DNA from: Flavobacteriaceae bacterium GSB9
Lineage (GTDB): Bacteria; Bacteroidota; Bacteroidia; Flavobacteriales; Flavobacteriaceae
Length of the DNA: 64,000 bases
Reading direction: 5' to 3'
Assembly: GCA_022749295.1 (NCBI GenBank)
Contig: CP062007.1
Location: forward strand, 1,860,001 to 1,924,000
The position numbers and the translations under genes were made by a program. A model generated the notes under the pieces. It had not been told where the DNA came from and did no database searches. It worked only from the letters and a program-made list of their open reading frames with translations. This document shows positions 17,828 through 26,910 of the stretch, piece after piece (the stretch's first letter is position 1; each line of letters starts with the position of its first letter).

Positions 17828-20800
17828 TGGAACTGGAGCAAATAAACGCGCTACTAAAAAAATACGAACTAGAATTAGTCATCGGACTAGAAACCCACGT
17901 TCGCTTAAATACTAAAACCAAACTGTTCTGTTCTTGCGCAAATGAAGAAACAGAAACCCCAAACCAAAACATCTGCCCGGTATGTACCGGACAAATGGGT
18001 GTGCTTCCCGCGGTGAACAAAGAGGCGGTTAAAAAAGCCATTTATTTTGGAAAGGCCGTTAAATCAACATTTGAAAACGAAGTCATTTCTTGGGACAGAA
18101 AGCATTACGAGTACCCCGACAACCCAAAAAATATTCAAATCACGCAATTCCACAACCCCATTATACCTGATGGGCAAGTATCATGTTTTAGAAATGACGG
18201 TTCGCAATTTACAGTAAATTTAACCCAAGTTCACATTGAAGAAGATGCCGCGAAATTGATGCATGAAAAGAAAATCTCGTTAGTCGATTTCAATAAAGCG
18301 GGCGTACCCTTAATTGAAATTGTTACCGAGCCTTGTATTCGCCACATTGAAGATGCTTCAACCTATGCACAGTACATTCAGCGTATTGTTCAAAACTTAA
18401 AAATTTCTGACGCCAACCTTGAAAAAGGGGAATTTAAATCGGATGTATCCGTTTCACTCCGTAAAAAGCACACTTACGACCTAAACCCGCGTACCGAGAT
18501 TAAAAACCTCAACTCATTTAAATTTATGGTCGATGCTTTAAAGGAAGAAGTCGAGAAACAACTCAACTATTATTTGGAGCACAAAACGTTTAGGCCCGAC
18601 CAGACCACCGTGCTTTTCGATGCCGATTTAAAGCAAACCAAAACCATGCGTAAAAAGGAATTCGAGGCCGATTACCGATTTATTTCGGAGCCCGACCTTC
18701 CTTTTGTAAATATAAAAAGCGCGATTGAATCGATTAATGTCGATATTAGCGCCCTACCCTTTGCTGTTGAACGGGTTTTAATAAATGGTGGTGTTTTGCC
18801 ACAAGATGCCAAATTTTTTACCGCTGATGCATTGCGTTCTAAAACCTTTATGCAAATAAACGAGGTAATAAAAGACCCGTCGTTTGTTGCTAAAACTTTG
18901 GTTAATAATATTGGTGCTGAAGACTATGGCGATATTCATCGCATCGAACATTTAATTGAAATTTTCCAATTGTTCAAGGCTGAAAAAATCACATCGGTTT
19001 TAGTCCAAAATGCGATAACCGCCTATTTAAAAGATAGACACTTCGATTATAACAAGTATTTTGATGACAACACCATTTCTAAAGAAAAAATAGAAGCGGC
19101 CATAACCCAAGTCATTTCAGAAAACGAAGCTATTGCCAACGACATTAAGGCTGGAAACCAAGGCAAAGCTGGTATTTTGGTTGGAAAAGTCATTAAAATT
19201 ATTGGCAAGGGCGCTTCAGGAAAAGTCATTCGTGAGGGTATTTTAGGTCAGCTTTCTGGCGAAGTTAAAAGTCAAGAACCTCAAACTAAAGGTGAAGTTT
19301 CAAAAGCTAAAGGCCAAAAAGGAGAAACCAAAGAGGAAGAAGTCCTGCCGCAAATACCCATCGTGGTAAAAGACGAGTACCGCACGCACACAATCATCGA
19401 CATTTCCGATGAAAACATCAACGACACCGTAACATTCTCAGGTTGGGTTTCTAGTGTGCGTGACCACGGTGAGCTTATTTTTATCGATTTGCGCGATTCA
19501 AGTACCGAAAAATTCCAAGTGCGATTAAGTCGGGAGTCATTCCCTAATTTAGATGAATTGGTACGTTTAAAACCTGAATCGGTGATTACCGTTTCCGGTA
19601 AAATCGTGCAACGAAAAGAAGACGATTACAACCCAAGTTTACGTACCGGAAAAATTGAATTGGAAGCTACCGAACTGGATATTTTAAACCTTTCGAAAAC
19701 GCTTCCGTTTGAAATAAAACGTGCGACCAAAACCAATGAGAACACTCGTTTTCAATATAAATATTTAGACCACCGAAACGAAGATGTGCGCCGCGTTATA
19801 GTAAATCGACATAAAGTGATTAAACTGATGCGCGATATTTTGGACGAAGAAAATTTCCTTGAAATTGAAACGCCCATTTTAAGTGCTGGAACAGATGAAG
19901 GGGCGCGTGAGTTTATTGTACCTTCACGTAAACAAGCTGGCGCTTTTTACACCCTTCCTCAGGCACCACAGCAGTTCAAACAAATGCTGATGGTAAGTGG
20001 CTACGAAAAGTATTTCCAATTGGCCCGCTGTTTTAGGGATGAAGATTCGCGTGGCGACCGACAACCCGAATTTACACAGTTGGATATTGAAATGGCCTAC
20101 GCTAGTATGCAGCAAATTATCGATTTGAACACTAAAATGTTCAACGACATTGTTCAGAAAATATATGGCAAAAAATGGATTTTACATCCGTTTGAAGTAC
20201 TCTCCTACAAACAAGCGATGGATGAATATGGCTGCGACCGCCCCGATTTACGCTTTGGTTTAAAGCTACAGGATATTACCGATATTGTAAAAGACACGAC
20301 CTTTCAGGTATTCAGTAAACCCATTGAGGAAGGCGGTATTGTAAAATGTATAAAAGTATCGGCGGAAGAGCAGGGCAAAAAGCGCCTTTCAAAAGGACAA
20401 ATTGAAAAACTAACAGGCATTGCCCAACAGCATGGTTTAGGTGGATTGGCATATATTATCGTCAACGAAAACGATTTGCAATCGCCCATCATCAAGTTTT
20501 TAGGTGAAGCTATTGCGGCCGGAATCATTAAAACCACTAACGCCCAGGTTGGCGATATTGTGTTCTTTTCGGCTGCCGATTACGCCACGGCCAACAAAGC
20601 CTTGGATGCCGTTCGGCAGGAATTGGGCAGTATGTTACGACTCATCAATCCGAAGGAACTGCGCCCAGCGTGGGTGATTGATTTCCCGATGTTCGAAAAA
20701 ACCGATGAAGGCCGTTGGACCTTTACCCACAACCCCTTCTCGATGCCTGCCGTTTACGACATTGAAAAACACATGAATGGGAAGGAGGAGGAAATTGGCA

Positions 20801-21159
20801 GCATCATTGCCCAACAATACGACCTTATTTTAAACGGTTACGAAATTGGTGGCGGTTCTGTACGTGCCCATAAACCCGAAATTTTAGAAGCCACTTACAA
20901 AAACATGGGCTACAACAAAGAAGAGATGCTTAAAAGTGTTGGCACCATGTACAAAGCCTTCCATTACGGGGCGCCACCACACGGTGGTATTGCTTGGGGC
21001 GTAGACCGATTGATGATGATTTTAGAGAAAAAAGCATCGATTAGAGAAGTGATGGCCTTCCCAAAAACAGGAACGAGCGACGATTTATTGTTTGGTGCGC
21101 CATCACTACTTTCCGATAAAAAAGTGGAGGAAATGAATGTAAAAGTGATGCGAAAATAG
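17827..21159 (+). CDS. gatB/aspS: GatB-aspartyl-tRNA synthetase fusion protein
   Basis: 1110 residues in one uninterrupted frame. Residues 1-~478 are GatB, with GLETHVRLNTKTKLFCSC and CPVCTGQMGVLP (zinc Cys pairs), the GVPLIEIVTEP segment and a C-terminal YqeY-like tail (GNQGKAGILVGKVIKIIGKG). Residues ~479-515 are a charged Lys/Glu/Gln linker. Residues ~516-1110 are a complete bacterial AspRS: anticodon-binding OB fold (FSGWVSSVRDHGELIFIDLR), class II motif 2 (FRDEDSRGDRQPEFTQLD, ~735-752), the GAD insertion, and motif 3 (GGIAWGVDRLMM, ~1053). The enzymes act in sequence on tRNA(Asn), so this is a covalent version of the known AspRS-GatCAB transamidosome. Both parts look intact. A terminator follows. 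Confidence 0.95.
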   Translation: MELEQINALLKKYELELVIGLETHVRLNTKTKLFCSCANEETETPNQNICPVCTGQMGVLPAVNKEAVKKAIYFGKAVKSTFENEVISWDRKHYEYPDNPKNIQITQFHNPIIPDGQVSCFRNDGSQFTVNLTQVHIEEDAAKLMHEKKISLVDFNKAGVPLIEIVTEPCIRHIEDASTYAQYIQRIVQNLKISDANLEKGEFKSDVSVSLRKKHTYDLNPRTEIKNLNSFKFMVDALKEEVEKQLNYYLEHKTFRPDQTTVLFDADLKQTKTMRKKEFEADYRFISEPDLPFVNIKSAIESINVDISALPFAVERVLINGGVLPQDAKFFTADALRSKTFMQINEVIKDPSFVAKTLVNNIGAEDYGDIHRIEHLIEIFQLFKAEKITSVLVQNAITAYLKDRHFDYNKYFDDNTISKEKIEAAITQVISENEAIANDIKAGNQGKAGILVGKVIKIIGKGASGKVIREGILGQLSGEVKSQEPQTKGEVSKAKGQKGETKEEEVLPQIPIVVKDEYRTHTIIDISDENINDTVTFSGWVSSVRDHGELIFIDLRDSSTEKFQVRLSRESFPNLDELVRLKPESVITVSGKIVQRKEDDYNPSLRTGKIELEATELDILNLSKTLPFEIKRATKTNENTRFQYKYLDHRNEDVRRVIVNRHKVIKLMRDILDEENFLEIETPILSAGTDEGAREFIVPSRKQAGAFYTLPQAPQQFKQMLMVSGYEKYFQLARCFRDEDSRGDRQPEFTQLDIEMAYASMQQIIDLNTKMFNDIVQKIYGKKWILHPFEVLSYKQAMDEYGCDRPDLRFGLKLQDITDIVKDTTFQVFSKPIEEGGIVKCIKVSAEEQGKKRLSKGQIEKLTGIAQQHGLGGLAYIIVNENDLQSPIIKFLGEAIAAGIIKTTNAQVGDIVFFSAADYATANKALDAVRQELGSMLRLINPKELRPAWVIDFPMFEKTDEGRWTFTHNPFSMPAVYDIEKHMNGKEEEIGSIIAQQYDLILNGYEIGGGSVRAHKPEILEATYKNMGYNKEEMLKSVGTMYKAFHYGAPPHGGIAWGVDRLMMILEKKASIREVMAFPKTGTSDDLLFGAPSLLSDKKVEEMNVKVMRK

Positions 21160-21193
21160 TTGCTTTTTAAATAGCGATACTTTATAAATTAGG

Positions 21194-21224
21194 AATCCCG
21201 ACATGAATTTGTCGGGATTTTTTT
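21194..21224 (+). terminator. Intrinsic terminator of the gat operon
   Basis: 10-bp perfect stem AATCCCGACA/TGTCGGGATT, 6-base loop, then a T-run. Confidence 0.9.
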
Positions 21225-21325
21225 ATGGTTATAATTGATTATATTTACAGGATAACAGCAACAAAAAACTTTTGATATCCTGACTTATTTACGGGATATC
21301 GGTAATAAAAGTTTGGATATAACAA

Positions 21326-21339
21326 GTTGGCTACAATAA
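21326..21339. repeat. Left inverted repeat flanking a single-gene unit (GTTGGCTACAATAA)
   Basis: Perfect inverted partner of 22875-22888, on the other side of the lipoprotein gene at 21350-22867. The core TTGGCTACAA also bounds the DUF2071 gene at 38.4-39.1 kb. Confidence 0.6.
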
Positions 21340-21349
21340 AAACAAATAG

Positions 21350-22867
21350 ATGAAAAGAATTTATTCTACACTATTAATTATTTTTCTATTGATTAGTTGT
21401 TCAAAAGAAAATTCCATAAACGAAACTAATCAGGAACTGGAAGAACCGGAAAAACAAATAGAAAATCAGCCCCCAAGTAATTTTAATGTTGAACTTGTAA
21501 ATATTTCACATGACAGCGCAATAATTAATTGGAGCGAGTCTACTGACCCAGACAACGATGCAGTGACATATGATGTTTACTTAAATCAAGTATTAATAAT
21601 TGAGAACATTTCTGAACTCACTTATCAGTTTATTGGCCTTAAGGAATTAACCAACTATTCTGGAAAAATAGTTGCAAAAGATACCAGCAATAATCATACA
21701 GAAGTCACTTTTTCGTTTGGTACAGAAAAATACTATTTAAAATATATTAAGAAATACGATTATGGTCAATATGATTATGGGCCGAATGGTTATGCTCATG
21801 GTAATCCATATCATATGATAAAAACTTCAGATAGCAACTATCTTATTTTAGGGAAATCAAGTAACAATGGAAATGGTTATCGGCTTTTTGCCTTAAAAAT
21901 TAACTATGATGGTGATGAAATTTGGAGGGCTTATTTCAACCATATCTCTCATACTTCAGCTACACCAAAAGTAATCGAACATTCGAATGGATTTTTAATA
22001 AATTCTAACGATACTTTGATAAATATCGATTGGGAAGGAAATACGGTATGGTCTAAAAATATTCAGGATATTATCAGTAACCCTATATTTATTTCATCTG
22101 TGAATCTTGATAACGAAGGGAATTTCTACCTCGCTGGCATAAGAAATTCAGGATTTCATCAAGGCAATGAAGGTGTCTTATTAAAAATAAGCTCAAATGG
22201 GATTCCAATTTGGGAAAAAACATTAAAAATATCATTGTATGATGCTTTTAAAGATGTGGTAATTAATTCTCAAAATGAAATTTATGTTTTGGGCACGTCT
22301 GAAACTAAAGGAGCTACTTGGGATGACCATGTTTCTGGTGACTCTTCTTTGAAAGAGATTGATTTTTTGGTAGTAAAAATGAATAATCAAGGAGATATTA
22401 TATGGCAAAACACTTTCGGCGATGGAAGACACGATTTTCCAAAGCAAATAATAATCAAAAGTAACAACAATATAGTGTTCGCTGGTTTTAGCTGGGGAGC
22501 ATATGATATAAGTGAGGGTAGAATATTTGAAATCGATGCCGATGGTACTGAAATATGGAATATTTCTAATGAATTATCTTCAACTTTTTCTATTGCTGAA
22601 ACCTTGGATGGGGGTTTCATTACTACGGGGCATGTTGATTTTGGTTATTATGGGGCATTAGGAATTTATAAATTTACCAGTAATGGTATTGAAGAATGGA
22701 ACAAGAAGTATCAAGAGACTTTCACATATTTATATGGTCGTTCAATATTAATTGAAAATGACGGAGGATATCGTGTTGCAGGTAGTTTGAGTAAGAATTA
22801 TTATTATGGTGAAGAAAAACCAGAGCTATTAATTTATAAAACTGATTCCGAAGGAAATTATAAATAA
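21350..22867 (+). CDS. Lipoprotein with fibronectin type III domain and propeller-like repeats
   Basis: 505 residues; lipobox FLLISC with Cys17. A fibronectin type III domain spans ~38-125 (PPSNFNVELVNISHDSAIINW; the DAVTYDVYLN strand; LKELTNYSGKIVAKD). From ~130 a series of ~45-residue repeats follows, each with a glycine-rich YLILGKS/FYLAGIR/IYVLGTSE/IVFAGFSW/FITTGHVD core and a DGDEIWRAYF/GIPIWEKTL/QGDIIWQNTF/DGTEIWNIS strand, which predicts a beta-propeller. Such proteins are usually surface-exposed. It is bracketed by a 14-bp inverted repeat and has no operon partner. Function unknown. Confidence 0.75.
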   Translation: MKRIYSTLLIIFLLISCSKENSINETNQELEEPEKQIENQPPSNFNVELVNISHDSAIINWSESTDPDNDAVTYDVYLNQVLIIENISELTYQFIGLKELTNYSGKIVAKDTSNNHTEVTFSFGTEKYYLKYIKKYDYGQYDYGPNGYAHGNPYHMIKTSDSNYLILGKSSNNGNGYRLFALKINYDGDEIWRAYFNHISHTSATPKVIEHSNGFLINSNDTLINIDWEGNTVWSKNIQDIISNPIFISSVNLDNEGNFYLAGIRNSGFHQGNEGVLLKISSNGIPIWEKTLKISLYDAFKDVVINSQNEIYVLGTSETKGATWDDHVSGDSSLKEIDFLVVKMNNQGDIIWQNTFGDGRHDFPKQIIIKSNNNIVFAGFSWGAYDISEGRIFEIDADGTEIWNISNELSSTFSIAETLDGGFITTGHVDFGYYGALGIYKFTSNGIEEWNKKYQETFTYLYGRSILIENDGGYRVAGSLSKNYYYGEEKPELLIYKTDSEGNYK

Positions 22868-22874
22868 AATAAAA

Positions 22875-22888
22875 TTATTGTAGCCAAC
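22875..22888. repeat. Right inverted repeat flanking a single-gene unit (TTATTGTAGCCAAC)
   Basis: Exact reverse complement of 21326-21339, eight bases after the stop codon of the lipoprotein gene. Confidence 0.6.
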
Positions 22889-23018
22889 AACGGATTACAA
22901 ATAAAAAGCGTCAATTCATAAAACGCCCAAACTTTAACATAATCCCCACACTTTTATAAAAACTTTAAAGGTTTTTAGGCTTAACTTTAAAACATTAAAA
23001 ACCACTAAAATTATTAGA

Positions 23019-23549
23019 ATGAAACAGACGAAAAAAGTAACCACAATGATTATCTGTGTTTTTGCTTTGCTGCTTTCGGGCAATGTTATGGCACAGAAGT
23101 TTGCAAATTTGGACAAAAGTCCGTTGGACATAAGCTACTACCGTACCAGCCGTAATGCCACGCCCATGGTCAAAGTGATTTACAGCCGTCCACAATTAAA
23201 AGGAAGGGATTTAAGCCAATTGGCCCCCAATGGCAAAGTTTGGAGAACGGGTGCCAATGAAGCTTCCGAAATTAAATTTTACCAAGACATCCAATTTGGA
23301 GGTGAAACTGTTAAAGCGGGCACTTATTCGTTATACACCATTCCTGGAGAAAACGAATGGACCATTATTTTAAGCAAAGACACCGATGTTTGGGGTGCTT
23401 ACGGTTACAAAGAAACTAATGATGCTTTACGCATTAAAGTTCCTGTAAGCAGCGGCGAATCGATAGAAGCGTTTTCAATTGCCTTTGATGACGGCAAAAT
23501 GGTTTTAGCCTGGGACACAGTTAGGGTTTCCATTCCCGTAAGTATTTAA
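23019..23549 (+). CDS. DUF2911 family secreted protein
   Basis: 176 residues. Signal peptide ends in NVMAQ. The mature protein matches the DUF2911 pattern: ISYYRTSRNATPMVKVIYSR, LKGRDLSQLAPNGKVWRTGA, NEASEIKFYQDIQFGGE, AGTYSLYTIPGENEWTII and VWGAYGYKE. These proteins are frequent in Bacteroidota periplasm; no activity is established to my knowledge. The gene is alone and ends at a palindromic terminator shared with the convergent DUF202 gene. Confidence 0.88.
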   Translation: MKQTKKVTTMIICVFALLLSGNVMAQKFANLDKSPLDISYYRTSRNATPMVKVIYSRPQLKGRDLSQLAPNGKVWRTGANEASEIKFYQDIQFGGETVKAGTYSLYTIPGENEWTIILSKDTDVWGAYGYKETNDALRIKVPVSSGESIEAFSIAFDDGKMVLAWDTVRVSIPVSI

Positions 23550-23573
23550 TACATATATTATTATAAAAACAAT

Positions 23574-23598
23574 AAAGCCTTGATTAATCAAGGCTTTT
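23574..23598. terminator. Bidirectional intrinsic terminator
   Basis: 24-base perfect palindrome from AAAGCCTTGATT to AATCAAGGCTTT between the convergent DUF2911 and DUF202 genes. Confidence 0.8.
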
Positions 23599-23601
23599 CT
23601 T

Positions 23602-23949
23602 TTATTTATCATCGTTATTATCGTTAGCTTCAGACATATAATACAGGCGCTTTAAGCTCTTCTTAAGCAGGGTAAATCTGTAAACTCCAATCACAAAAAA
23701 TATAATACTGAATACCAATGAGGCCAATGCCAAATATTCAAAATTAGGATAATTCTTTATTTGGAAAAGTGCAATACTGCCCAAAAGCAAATACAACGAC
23801 GATCTGATATAGGACAGCAAAGTGCGTTCATTCGCCAAACGGGTGCGCTCGATAGCCAAATAATCTCTAAGAATAACTTCTTGATCGGGTTTAAAATCGC
23901 GCCCAAAACGTAGAAGTTTCATTTTTTTCAACTTTACAGGTGCTTTCAT
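23602..23949 (-). CDS. DUF202 family membrane protein
   Basis: 115 residues. The DUF202 hallmark is clear: LRDYLAIERTRLANERTLLS followed by YIRSSLYLLLGSIALFQI (first membrane helix) and a second helix LALASLVFSIIFFVIGVYRF. A basic cytoplasmic end (KKSLKRLYYMS) follows. It is encoded 44 bases downstream of queE on the same strand, probably in one transcript. Such small membrane proteins occur alone or fused to phosphate/SPX-type domains elsewhere; its role here is unknown. The start could also be the Met at residue 10. Confidence 0.85.
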   Translation of the reverse strand: MKAPVKLKKMKLLRFGRDFKPDQEVILRDYLAIERTRLANERTLLSYIRSSLYLLLGSIALFQIKNYPNFEYLALASLVFSIIFFVIGVYRFTLLKKSLKRLYYMSEANDNNDDK

Positions 23950-23993
23950 AAGCGATTGCTATTTTGATTGTACACCTAAAAATAAGCAAAAAT

Positions 23994-24623
23994 TTAAGGA
24001 ATATTCAAATACTTGTGGGTTTGCAGAGAAACTTTCCAATTGGGGTGTTTCATCACATAATCTACAATCAGCGGAATCATTTTATCACGCTTGCTCCACT
24101 CGGGCTGTAAATACAAAATACAATTATCGTTTACTTTGGCAGCCTGTTCTTCGGCAAAACGAAAATCGTCTTTATTGTAAATAATCATTTTTAGCTCATG
24201 AGCCTTGGCGTAAACCTCATCAGTAGGCAATTTCATTTTTTTGGGCGATAAACATATCCAATCCCACTGCCCTGTTAATTTATAGGCACCCGAAGTTTCA
24301 ATATGAATCTTCAGCCCCTCTTCCTTTAATTTTGAAGTCAGAAAGGTCATATCCCAAGTTAAAGGCTCACCACCCGTAACGACAATAGTATCACTATATT
24401 TTTTGGCATTTTCAACAATCTTGGTGGTTTGGGTTGGCGGGTGCAATTTGGCATTCCAGCTTTCTTTTACATCGCACCAATGACAGCCTACATCGCAGCC
24501 TCCAATCCTAATAAAATAGGCCGCTGTACCCTTGTGGAAACCTTCACCCTGTATGGTGTAAAACTCTTCCATAAGCGGTAGCATTTCGCCCTTGTTAACC
24601 AATAATTGTATTGCTTTGTCCAT
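23994..24623 (-). CDS. queE: 7-carboxy-7-deazaguanine synthase
   Basis: 209 residues, radical SAM family. QueE converts 6-carboxy-tetrahydropterin to 7-carboxy-7-deazaguanine in queuosine synthesis. The N-terminal FYTIQGEGFHKGTAAYFIRI and the cluster motif Cys43-x3-Cys47-x2-Cys50 (CDVGCHWC) are diagnostic, with VVTGGEPL as the SAM-binding GGE motif. Other queuosine genes are not adjacent. A TATCTTTG promoter element lies 12 bases upstream of the start; the gene is divergent from the HerA-like ATPase. Confidence 0.95.
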   Translation of the reverse strand: MDKAIQLLVNKGEMLPLMEEFYTIQGEGFHKGTAAYFIRIGGCDVGCHWCDVKESWNAKLHPPTQTTKIVENAKKYSDTIVVTGGEPLTWDMTFLTSKLKEEGLKIHIETSGAYKLTGQWDWICLSPKKMKLPTDEVYAKAHELKMIIYNKDDFRFAEEQAAKVNDNCILYLQPEWSKRDKMIPLIVDYVMKHPNWKVSLQTHKYLNIP

Positions 24624-24634
24624 AATTAAGTGTG

Positions 24635-24642
24635 CAAAGATA
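24635..24642 (-). promoter_or_regulatory. Promoter -7 element of queE
   Basis: Reads TATCTTTG on the minus strand (TAnnTTTG), 11 bases upstream of the queE ATG; the argS promoter has the same TATCTTTGCACAC sequence. Confidence 0.5.
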
Positions 24643-24733
24643 CGTATTCCATACTGATTAGAAATATTTTGGGCTTCAATTCAACCTTAATAAACAAAAC
24701 CTTGTTTTTTTCTTTTTTAATTTCTGTATTTTT

Positions 24734-26290
24734 ATGCAAAATTTAGGCATGGGCACAAAAGAAAATTTTCAAGAATACATTACCAAAGGCTACCAAACTA
24801 AAGGCGAATACATATCCGCGGGGGCAGCAATGCTTAATGGTGAAACCATTACCGGAGCACATATAAAAATACCTTTAAAAACCATGAATCGCCATGGCTT
24901 GATTGCTGGAGCTACAGGTACCGGAAAAACGAAGTCGCTACAGGTATTGGCAGAAAATTTAAGCGAAAAAGGTGTTCCTGTCTTGTTGATGGACATTAAA
25001 GGCGACTTAAGTGGTTTAGCGCAAGCCAGCCCAGGCCACCCTAAAATTGACGAGCGCCATGAAAAAATAGGCTTGCCCTTTGTACCTAAAGCATTTCCTG
25101 TTGAAGTGCTAACCCTTTCAGAACAAGATGGTGTTAGGCTTCGTGCCACCATTAGCGAATTTGGCCCTGTACTGTTGTCCAGAATTTTAGATTTAACCGA
25201 AACCCAATCTGGCATTGTTTCTGTAATTTTTCAATATTGCGACGACAATAAGTTACCACTTTTGGACCTTAAGGATTTTAAAAAGATTCTTCAATATGCT
25301 ACCGATGAGGGAAAAGATGAATTTAAAGAAGCCTATGGTAGAATTTCAACCGCTTCAACGGGTGCTATCCTCAGAAAAATAGTAGAACTGGAGCAACAAG
25401 GTGCCGACTTGTTTTTTGGGGAAACTTCATTCGATACTCAGGATTTATTAAGAGTTGACGCTGATGGGCGCGGTTACATCAATATTTTAAGATTGACCGA
25501 TATTCAAGACCGCCCTAAGTTATTTTCAACTTTTATGCTGAGTTTGTTGGCCGAAATTTATTCTACACTTCCAGAACAAGGCGATACCGGAAGGCCAGAA
25601 TTAGTCATGTTTATTGATGAGGCCCATTTAATTTTTGATGAAGCTTCAAAAGCCCTTTTAAATCAAATTGAAAGCATTGTAAAACTGATACGAAGTAAAG
25701 GTGTTGGTCTATATTTTGTTACTCAAAATCCCACCGATGTTCCCGAAGAAGTCCTTGGTCAGCTGGGTTTAAAAGTGCAGCATGCCTTAAGGGCGTTTAC
25801 GGCTAAAGACAGAAAAGCCATTAAATTAACCGCTCAAAACTATCCAGATTCTGAATATTACGATACCACCGAAGTATTGACCTCATTAGGCATAGGAGAA
25901 GCTTTAGTTTCTGCCTTAGACGAAAAAGGACGCCCTACCCCATTGGCCGCTACCATGATGCGTGCGCCCATGAGCCGTATGGATGTGCTTACCGATACCG
26001 AATTGGCACAATTATTATCACAATCTAAATTGGCTAGAAAATACAACGAAACCATTGATAGAGAGAGTGCTTACGAAATGCTCAACGCTAAAATAGAAGA
26101 AGCCGAAGCTAAGGAGGCTAAAGAAAAAGCCAGACTAGAGCAAGAAGCTCTTGAAAAAGCGACATCTAAAAAAAGAACCTCAACATCGCGAAGACGCAGC
26201 ACCAGAATGAACCCCATTGTTAAAGTTTTAACCAGCGCTACATTTATAAGAAGCGTTTTTGGTATATTAACCAAAGTCTTAAAAAAATAA
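24734..26290 (+). CDS. HerA-like helicase/ATPase (DUF853)
   Basis: 518 residues. Walker A GATGTGKT at ~59-66 in NRHGLIAGATGTGKTKSLQ; Walker B LVMFIDEAHL at ~288-297; SKGVGLYFVTQNPTDVPEEV matches the sensor region of the HerA-C/DUF853 family. A C-terminal extension (~440-518) is Ala/Glu/Lys-rich and then basic with KKRTSTSRRRSTR, before a short hydrophobic tail. These ATPases are related to HerA and FtsK translocases, but the DUF853 group lacks a settled function. No NurA gene is adjacent. A later start at Met6 is possible. Confidence 0.9.
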   Translation: MQNLGMGTKENFQEYITKGYQTKGEYISAGAAMLNGETITGAHIKIPLKTMNRHGLIAGATGTGKTKSLQVLAENLSEKGVPVLLMDIKGDLSGLAQASPGHPKIDERHEKIGLPFVPKAFPVEVLTLSEQDGVRLRATISEFGPVLLSRILDLTETQSGIVSVIFQYCDDNKLPLLDLKDFKKILQYATDEGKDEFKEAYGRISTASTGAILRKIVELEQQGADLFFGETSFDTQDLLRVDADGRGYINILRLTDIQDRPKLFSTFMLSLLAEIYSTLPEQGDTGRPELVMFIDEAHLIFDEASKALLNQIESIVKLIRSKGVGLYFVTQNPTDVPEEVLGQLGLKVQHALRAFTAKDRKAIKLTAQNYPDSEYYDTTEVLTSLGIGEALVSALDEKGRPTPLAATMMRAPMSRMDVLTDTELAQLLSQSKLARKYNETIDRESAYEMLNAKIEEAEAKEAKEKARLEQEALEKATSKKRTSTSRRRSTRMNPIVKVLTSATFIRSVFGILTKVLKK

Positions 26291-26341
26291 ATCGGCTCCC
26301 GACCATACTAAATATTAATTTAAAAAATCTGAAATCACCCC

Positions 26342-26899
26342 ATGCGCTATTCATTTTTCGGCCTAACAGCCCTATTATTTTTATCAATTAGTTGCAACAA
26401 TCAACCAGGTCCTTTTGAAGTTTCAAAACAACATATTGGCCTATTAACAGACTCAACCCAAGTAAAAGATCTAAAAACCATTTACACAAACGATTCTATT
26501 GTAAAACATTCAAATGGTGATGCTTTTTCTGGAAATCCGAATGAGATTGAAATTTATGAAAAAGGCGGAAAAAAATTGTTAGTACTCACCGCAAAGCGAA
26601 GCCTTGATTCTACATCGACCATTAGCAACGTTCAGATCTGTGACGAACGCTACAAAACCGATAAAAACATTGGTGCCTTAAGTACATTTAAAGACATAAA
26701 AGACAACTATAAAATATCAAAAATCAGTAACTTAATCAACTCTATTGTAGTGACCGTTAATGATATAAATGCCAATTTCACGATAGACAAAAAAGAATTA
26801 CCAGCCAATTTAAGGTTTGATATGGACTTAAAATTTGAGGCCACCCACATCCCTGATAATGCAAAAATCAAATACTTTTTTATAAATTGGAATAACTGA
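26342..26899 (+). CDS. Hypothetical lipoprotein
   Basis: 185 residues; lipobox LFLSISC with Cys18. The mature part has alternating strands (LLTDSTQVKDLKTIYTNDSI; NEIEIYEKGGKKLLVLTAKR; IVVTVNDINANFTIDKKEL). I do not recognise a family. It follows the HerA-like gene by 51 bases and precedes YitT by 11, so the three may be co-transcribed. Likely inner- or outer-membrane anchored in the periplasm. Confidence 0.65.
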   Translation: MRYSFFGLTALLFLSISCNNQPGPFEVSKQHIGLLTDSTQVKDLKTIYTNDSIVKHSNGDAFSGNPNEIEIYEKGGKKLLVLTAKRSLDSTSTISNVQICDERYKTDKNIGALSTFKDIKDNYKISKISNLINSIVVTVNDINANFTIDKKELPANLRFDMDLKFEATHIPDNAKIKYFFINWNN

Positions 26900-26910
26900 A
26901 ACACTAAAAC

